In this document: positions 6,149 to 10,067 of the stretch, one piece after another
Layout: every line of letters begins with the position of its first letter
Numbering within the stretch: the stretch's first letter is position 1
Assembly: GCA_005888425.1 (NCBI GenBank)
Contig: VAZF01000164.1
Location: 1 to 10,067 of the forward strand
DNA: 10,067 bases
Direction: 5' to 3'
Source: Alphaproteobacteria bacterium
Lineage (GTDB): Bacteria; Pseudomonadota; Alphaproteobacteria; ATCC43930; CGMCC-115725
Notes under the pieces: model-generated
What the model was told of the DNA's origin: nothing
The model's database searches: none
What the model saw: only the letters and a program-made list of their open reading frames with translations
Made by a program: the position numbers and the translations under genes

Positions 6149-7759
6149 ATGCGCCGCCGCGAAATGTTGAAGACGGGTCTTGCCGCTGCAGCATCCTTTG
6201 CGGCGCCCTTTGCCGCGCCGCGTCTGGCGCGCGCCGCAAAGGCGAGCACGCTGACCTTTGTGCCGACCTCGGATCTCGCCGTCCTCGACCCGATCGTCAC
6301 CTTCAACCGCCCGACCCGCAACTACGCCTATCTCGTCTTCGACACGCTTTACGGGCTCGACACGAACTGGCAGGCGCAACCGCAGATGGTCGCGGGCCAC
6401 GAGGTCGACGATGACGGGCTGACCTGGAATTTGCGCCTGCGCGAGGGACTGCGCTTTCACGACAAGGAGCCGGTATTGGCGCGCGATGTCGTCGCCAGCA
6501 TCCGCCGCTTTGCGCCGCGCATCTCCTTCGCGACCGCGCTGATGGCGGCGATGGAGGAATTATCGGCGCCGGACGACCGCACCGTGAAATTTCGCCTGAA
6601 GCGGCCCTTTCCGCATCTGCCGGCAGCCTTGGCCGGGCCGGGCGGCACGGTGCCCGCGATCATGCCGGAGCGGCTCGCCGCGACGTCGCCGTACCAGCCC
6701 GTCAAGGAGATCGTCGGCAGCGGCCCCTACCGCTATCTCCTCGACGAGCATGTCAGCGGCGCCCGCTCCGCCTTTGCGCGCTTCGAGCAATACCGGCCGC
6801 GTGACGGCGGCGGTCCGGCGGGCGCCCCCGGTTTTACCTCCGGGCCAAAAGTCACGCATTTCGATCGGGTCGAATGGCTGACGCTCGATTCGTTTTCGGC
6901 CCAGGCGGCGCTCTCGCGGGGCGAGATCGATTGGTGGGAGTCGCCGTCGCGCGATCTGTTCGCGCAAGTTGCGCGCGACCGCAATGTGACAGGCATCTCG
7001 CACTACATGCCGGCCATGGGCATTCTGCGCTTCAACCAGCTCTATCCGCCATTCGACAACCCGGCGATGCGGCGCGCGCTGCTCTCCGCGATCGACCAGG
7101 ACGAGGCGATGATCGCGTTGGCCGGCGAGGACCCGGCCGACCGCTATGACGGCGTCGGCATCTTCGCCACCGGCACGCCGCTCGCCAACGAGGCCGGCAT
7201 CGAGGTGCTGAGAAGCCCGCGCGATTACGCCGCCGCCAAGAAGGCGCTCGCCGAGGCCGGCTACAAGGGCGAGCCGCTCGTGGTCATCTCGCCGACCGAT
7301 GTCGGCGGGATCAGCCAATTGTCGCGCATTGGCGCCGAGCAGATGCGCCGCGCCGGCATCAATGTCGATTTCCAAGAGATGGATTTCGGCACCGTCATTC
7401 GCCGCCGCACCAGTCAGGCGCCGCCCGACAAGGGCGGCTGGCATGTCTTTTTCACGCTGATTGACCGTTCGATCCCGAACACCAACCCGTTCGGCAATCA
7501 GGGCCTCCGCACCGACGGCAAGGCTGCCTGGGATGGCTGGCCCAACAGCCCGAAGATCGAGGCCTTACGCGCGCAATGGCTCGACGCCGCCGATCTCGAC
7601 AAGCAGCGCCAGATCTGCGCCGAGATGCAGATGCAAGTCTGGCAGGACCTGCCCTTCATCCCGATGGGCGAGTACTGGCAGACGACCGCCTACCGCAAGG
7701 AGCTCAGCGGCATCATCCCGGGCTGCTTTACGGTTTTCTGGGGCGTCCGCCGGGCTTGA
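6149..7759 (+). CDS. ABC transporter substrate-binding protein, dipeptide/oligopeptide type (SBP_bac_5), Tat-exported
   Basis: A 536-residue periplasmic binding protein of the DppA/OppA/NikA superfamily, of normal length. It begins with a Tat-like signal peptide: RREMLK (3-8), a hydrophobic Ala-rich stretch and a likely signal peptidase site after LARA (about residue 29). The family signature is clear at 87-121, where DDDGLTWNLRLREGLRFHD is followed by ARDVVASIRRF. SGPYRY and PFDNPAMRRALLSAID further on are also typical. Such proteins capture peptides, nickel complexes, opines or similar solutes and hand them to an inner-membrane permease pair. The ligand cannot be read from the sequence. No permease or ATPase gene is next to it, so it is an orphan in this window. 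A strong purine-rich ribosome binding site (6136-6146) precedes the ATG. The stop codon lies within an 11-base tandem repeat. Confidence 0.93.
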   Translation: MRRREMLKTGLAAAASFAAPFAAPRLARAAKASTLTFVPTSDLAVLDPIVTFNRPTRNYAYLVFDTLYGLDTNWQAQPQMVAGHEVDDDGLTWNLRLREGLRFHDKEPVLARDVVASIRRFAPRISFATALMAAMEELSAPDDRTVKFRLKRPFPHLPAALAGPGGTVPAIMPERLAATSPYQPVKEIVGSGPYRYLLDEHVSGARSAFARFEQYRPRDGGGPAGAPGFTSGPKVTHFDRVEWLTLDSFSAQAALSRGEIDWWESPSRDLFAQVARDRNVTGISHYMPAMGILRFNQLYPPFDNPAMRRALLSAIDQDEAMIALAGEDPADRYDGVGIFATGTPLANEAGIEVLRSPRDYAAAKKALAEAGYKGEPLVVISPTDVGGISQLSRIGAEQMRRAGINVDFQEMDFGTVIRRRTSQAPPDKGGWHVFFTLIDRSIPNTNPFGNQGLRTDGKAAWDGWPNSPKIEALRAQWLDAADLDKQRQICAEMQMQVWQDLPFIPMGEYWQTTAYRKELSGIIPGCFTVFWGVRRA

Positions 7760-7774
7760 TTGCGGCTTGATTGC
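7753..7774 (+). repeat. 11-base tandem duplication across the stop codon
   Basis: GGCTTGATTGC occurs twice in direct succession (7753-7763 and 7764-7774). The first copy contains the TGA stop of the binding-protein gene. It looks like a replication slippage duplication. Confidence 0.85.
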
Positions 7775-7781
7775 TGGGGAG

Positions 7782-7824
7782 CGATTCGCCGGGTTGGTAG
7801 ATGGGCCGAGCCCGCGCCGAATCG
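7782..7824 (+). terminator. Inverted repeat after the binding-protein gene, weak terminator candidate
   Basis: CGATTCG (7782-7788) and CGAATCG (7818-7824) are exact complements, with partly complementary GC-rich bases inside. The pair starts 22 bases after the stop codon. No T-run follows, so it is at most a weak or factor-assisted terminator. Confidence 0.25.
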
Positions 7825-7880
7825 GGCGAGTCGCGGCGCGCCGGGCGGCTTAGCGCACCGCTACAGCCCAAGACTCCCGT

Positions 7881-7886
7881 TATAGT
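7881..7886 (+). promoter_or_regulatory. Possible -10 box of the lipoprotein gene
   Basis: TATAGT matches TATAAT at five of six bases in an otherwise GC-rich gap, about 45 bases before the ATG at 7932. No convincing -35 element was found at the right spacing. Confidence 0.3.
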
Positions 7887-7900
7887 AGAATCGGGGCCGT

Positions 7901-7919
7901 GCTCGCCGGGGGGGCGAGC
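7901..7919 (+). promoter_or_regulatory. Leader hairpin just before the lipoprotein ribosome binding site
   Basis: GCTCGCC (7901-7907), five G, then GGCGAGC (7913-7919) form a perfect seven-pair GC stem. It ends two bases before the GGGAGGGGGA ribosome binding site (7921-7930) and downstream of the -10-like box, so it would lie in the 5' leader of the mRNA. It could modulate translation or stability. No T-run follows, so termination is unlikely. Confidence 0.4.
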
Positions 7920-7920
7920 C

Positions 7921-7930
7921 GGGAGGGGGA
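7921..7930 (+). promoter_or_regulatory. Ribosome binding site of the lipoprotein gene
   Basis: GGGAGGGGGA directly before the ATG at 7932. It decides against the in-frame GTG at 7899, which lacks such a site and would place eleven residues before the lipoprotein signal. Confidence 0.65.
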
Positions 7931-7931
7931 C

Positions 7932-8702
7932 ATGCAGAAGACCGTATTGCACCGGCACCGCGCGATCGGTGTCGTGGCGCTCTTGTCACTGAGCGGGGTT
8001 GGCATCGCGGCATGCTCGCCGGCCTCGGAGGACGCCGCCGCGCCGGTGTACCTGATGGGCACGGTCTCGCCCGATATGTTCGGGAAGGTCTCGCCGGTTA
8101 TGCGCCATTCGGTTGCATCGGCTTCGATCGAGCGTACAGAGATCGCGGCGACCGCAACCCCCACAGGGGAGCCCATTGCGCTCGCGCCATCCCTGACGGC
8201 ATCAGCCGCTGCCGCGCAACCCGCATCCGATGTGGTCCCGCTCGACGATCCGCCCGCGCCGGCGAAACCGGCTGCCAAACCGGCGTTGCTGGTCGCCAAT
8301 CCCGCGCCGATGTCGGCGAGATTCATGCCAGCGCCGAACCTTTCCGCATCCATGCTGGAACCGGCACCGGCCGAGACGGCGGCGCCAAAGCCGGAGACGC
8401 CGCCCATCGCTGCTGCATCTGCACCGCCTCCCCGCATAGCAGCCCCGCAGCCTGTCGCGACGGTCGTGGCACCGCCTCGTACCGAGCCGAGCGCGGCCGA
8501 ATTGGCGCGCGCCGAGCCCGCCCCGGTTCCGGCTCCTGCTCCTCAGCCCATCACGGCCATGACCCAGCCCGCCGCGGCGATTGCGCCGCCGGTCATCTCC
8601 GCGGAGCCGGCGCGAGGCGATATCGCCACGACCGGGGTGGTCGTCAGCGCCAGGGACGATCGCCCCGGCCGCTACCGGCCGCGCTACTACTACGCGCCCT
8701 AG
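7932..8702 (+). CDS. Ala/Pro-rich putative lipoprotein of unknown function
   Basis: A 256-residue protein. The N-terminus has basic residues (HRHR, 7-10), a hydrophobic stretch (11-24) and a lipobox I-A-A-C with Cys28, as expected for lipid attachment by signal peptidase II. Ser29 in the +2 position would favour the outer membrane under the E. coli rule, which may not hold here. A short stretch (VYLMGTVSPDMF, about 38-49) may be ordered. The rest to about residue 230 is low-complexity Ala/Pro/Glu sequence, probably a disordered stalk. The C-terminus is Arg/Tyr-rich (RPGRYRPRYYYAP). No enzymatic domain is seen. A spacer or tether across the periplasm is a guess from composition. The start at 7932 follows the strong ribosome binding site. 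It is on the same strand as the binding-protein gene, but the 172-base gap argues for separate transcription. Confidence 0.75.
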   Translation: MQKTVLHRHRAIGVVALLSLSGVGIAACSPASEDAAAPVYLMGTVSPDMFGKVSPVMRHSVASASIERTEIAATATPTGEPIALAPSLTASAAAAQPASDVVPLDDPPAPAKPAAKPALLVANPAPMSARFMPAPNLSASMLEPAPAETAAPKPETPPIAAASAPPPRIAAPQPVATVVAPPRTEPSAAELARAEPAPVPAPAPQPITAMTQPAAAIAPPVISAEPARGDIATTGVVVSARDDRPGRYRPRYYYAP

Positions 8703-8737
8703 CCGCTCCACCCAGGCGCCGGTCTCCCGCAGCGAGG

Positions 8738-8757
8738 CCGGAATAAAATTTTTCCGG
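8738..8757. repeat. AT-core palindrome downstream of the lipoprotein gene
   Basis: CCGGAA (8738-8743) and TTCCGG (8752-8757) flank an AT-only centre, making a 20-base near-perfect palindrome 35 bases after the lipoprotein stop. It stands out in the GC-rich surroundings. It could be a weak terminator, a protein-binding operator or an AT-rich promoter element for the small ORF downstream. Confidence 0.45.
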
Positions 8758-8847
8758 ATGTGATCGGGTTCACAGGTCGATGAGACGACGTCGCGGTATT
8801 AACGAACCACCGCGTCGATCCTTGGTCTCGTAAAGCATCGACGCTAT

Positions 8848-8853
8848 GGAGGG
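8848..8853 (+). promoter_or_regulatory. Ribosome binding site of the small ORF
   Basis: GGAGGG four bases before the ATG at 8858. It supports that start over the in-frame ATG at 8846 and is the main reason for taking the small ORF seriously. Confidence 0.45.
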
Positions 8854-8857
8854 TGCC

Positions 8858-9136
8858 ATGGCGAAAAACCTGTGCAGCAGCAGCGCGCCGCGGGCGGAGC
8901 TCGATTATCGGGCGCGCGATGCCCGCCTCAGGCTCGTCAGGATCCAGCAAGTGCTGGCGCCCCGCGCCAGGGGCAAGGGCTTCCGGCTCGTCCGCCGCTT
9001 CGCATGGCGGTTCAGCCGCGCGCCAAGACTCGCACGAACCCGGGCGCCGGTGGGCGCGCCGCGTCCGAGCGCCATGCCGGAAATTGACTCGGCATGGTTT
9101 CCCGGATGCGGCGCGCTTCCGCATAGCATCGCTTAG
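8858..9136 (+). CDS. Possible small basic protein, hypothetical
   Basis: A 92-residue ORF that I do not recognise. It starts MAKNLCSSSAPRAELDYRAR and is very rich in arginine (about 17, concentrated between residues 12 and 69), with no signal peptide or membrane segment. The Arg/Leu-rich middle (about 18-55) could form a basic helix. A GGAGGG site four bases before the ATG favours real translation. An opposite-strand frame over 8699-9151 is also open, so openness alone means little in GC-rich DNA. It ends 15 bases before the stop of the convergent membrane-protein gene. If it is not a gene, 8703-9151 is non-coding apart from the palindrome. Confidence 0.4.
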   Translation: MAKNLCSSSAPRAELDYRARDARLRLVRIQQVLAPRARGKGFRLVRRFAWRFSRAPRLARTRAPVGAPRPSAMPEIDSAWFPGCGALPHSIA

Positions 9137-9151
9137 GAGCCCGCCCGGCAA

Positions 9152-10067
9152 TCACGCCCGCTTTGGGCTCAACATCCACGCGCCACCCAGCACAAACAGC
9201 GCCAGCGCGCCGGGAACGATCGCGACCCACAGATTGACGGCGGCGATCGCGCCGGCGCCCGCCCAGATGATCGATGAGAGCGCTTCGGCGAAGGTGGCGA
9301 CACGCGAGGAGACGTGACGCCGGCGGAAGAGGCTGCGCTTTACCTGGGCGCGAAACCAAAACTGGATCAGCGTCGCGGCAGCGCCGGCGACCGCGATGCC
9401 GCAAAGGGCGATGATTCCCGCCCGCAGATCAATGATTGCGAGGCCGACCGCCATCGGCGCGAAGACGATCCCAACGCCGCCGGCGACGGCCTCCGCCTTG
9501 GCGCGCCACATGCGTGCGGGCGTAACCGGCGCGGAGGCGATCAGGTCGGGCGCATCCTCGCCGGAAATTGCCAGCCAGGCGAGACCGCCCGCCAATTGTC
9601 CGGCCGCCATAATGAACACCGGCACGAGCAGCGCCGCGCTGTAGTCTTCGCCATAAAACATGCGCGACAACAGAAAAAACGGCGGCAGCAGATAGAGGAG
9701 CTGCATCAGGCTCTGCGACATCAGCCAGGGATCGCGCAGCAGGAGGAGCCATTCTTTGTGGCGCAATGCCTGACCCGGCGATCTCGCACGAAACCGGGCG
9801 GTGCGCTTCCCCGGCCGGGCCGTGCTGTGCGACATGCTGCCGGCGGCGAGCGCCAGCTCGCCAAAGCGCGGCGCGCCAAAGCGGATCGCGGCGGCCAGCG
9901 CGGCCGCGCCGAATGCGAGCACGACTGCCAGCGCCGGCCCGTTCCCCATCGCCGCCTCGACCGGCAGCCACCACAGGCTGTCGCGGTCGGGCAGGTGCTC
10001 CAAGACCGCCGACGATTGAAACACGACGGCGCGCGACAGCGTGCCGGCCGACAGGATCGCGACGAGC
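9152..10067 (-). CDS. Multi-spanning membrane protein, ABC-2 exporter permease-like, 5' end outside window
   Basis: The frame is open from the stop at 9152 to the right window edge, so only the C-terminal 304 residues or so are visible; a GTG at 10024 is internal and not taken as the start. There are several hydrophobic segments: one near the left of the visible part (ALAVVLAFGAAALAAAIRF), then a cytoplasm-like basic stretch with GQALRHKEWLLLLRDPWLMSQSL. This is followed by a membrane segment (LLYLLPPFFLLSRMF), another (VPVFIMAAGQLAGGLAWLAI), the loop SGEDAPDLIASAPVTPARMWRAK, and three more segments to the end. A KEW...RDP stretch followed by SGEDAPDLIASAPV resembles ABC-2-type exporter permeases of alphaproteobacteria, recalled from general knowledge and not checked. 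The partner ATPase is not in view, and the substrate is unknown. Confidence 0.75.
   Translation of the reverse strand, partial: LVAILSAGTLSRAVVFQSSAVLEHLPDRDSLWWLPVEAAMGNGPALAVVLAFGAAALAAAIRFGAPRFGELALAAGSMSHSTARPGKRTARFRARSPGQALRHKEWLLLLRDPWLMSQSLMQLLYLLPPFFLLSRMFYGEDYSAALLVPVFIMAAGQLAGGLAWLAISGEDAPDLIASAPVTPARMWRAKAEAVAGGVGIVFAPMAVGLAIIDLRAGIIALCGIAVAGAAATLIQFWFRAQVKRSLFRRRHVSSRVATFAEALSSIIWAGAGAIAAVNLWVAIVPGALALFVLGGAWMLSPKRA

Noticed and set aside
8791..8814. CGCGGT-ACCGCG inverted repeat around TATTAACG as a CtrA-type site.
   Set aside because: Only one TTAAC half is present, without the second half at the required spacing.
8699..9151. A 150-residue open frame on the minus strand.
   Set aside because: It overlaps the lipoprotein end and the small ORF, has no recognisable motif and reads like a shadow frame; it also includes the AT palindrome as coding sequence.
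9137..9170. GAGCCC/GGGCTC inverted repeat between the small ORF and the membrane-protein gene as a two-way terminator.
   Set aside because: Six pairs with a 22-base loop, no T-tract, and it overlaps the last codons of the membrane protein.

Overview
The window is GC-rich (a 60-base sample at 6481-6540 is about 72% GC) and densely packed. Its protein families and style point to an alphaproteobacterium, perhaps Hyphomicrobiales or a relative: a Tat-signal dipeptide-type binding protein, Ala/Pro-rich lipoproteins and an FkbM methyltransferase beside dTDP-rhamnose genes. The placement below class level is a guess, because there is no rRNA or taxonomic marker here. No tRNA, rRNA, CRISPR array, transposase or phage gene was seen.

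Left part (1-4243, all minus strand): a surface-polysaccharide locus. Read in the direction of transcription it holds an unrecognised two-domain protein (GPY-1), an FkbM methyltransferase with an extra C-terminal domain, a 202-base gap with inverted repeats, rmlB (dTDP-glucose 4,6-dehydratase), and rmlA (glucose-1-phosphate thymidylyltransferase, cut by the window edge). RmlA and RmlB perform the first two steps of dTDP-L-rhamnose synthesis. rmlC and rmlD are not in view and may lie to the left.

Middle (4466-5464, plus strand): a second unrecognised protein (GPY-2), divergent from GPY-1 and clearly its paralogue. By hand count about 39% of the first 150 residues are identical without a gap. 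GPY-1, GPY-2 and the FkbM protein all end in the same kind of domain, marked by GPYxxLxxGxW. This shared-domain cluster is the most interesting feature of the window. The N-terminal half of the GPY proteins has the general layout of a sulfotransferase with degraded cofactor motifs, which is inference only.

Right part (5470-10067): apparently ordinary, loosely linked genes. These are a small class I SAM methyltransferase (minus), a Tat-exported dipeptide-type ABC substrate-binding protein without its transporter (plus), an Ala/Pro-rich lipoprotein with a hairpin just before its ribosome binding site (plus), a doubtful 92-residue basic ORF (plus), and the C-terminal part of a multi-spanning ABC-2-like membrane protein running off the right edge (minus). 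No intergenic stretch exceeds 300 bases unless the small ORF at 8858-9136 is not real; 8703-9151 would then be a 449-base gap holding an AT-core palindrome.
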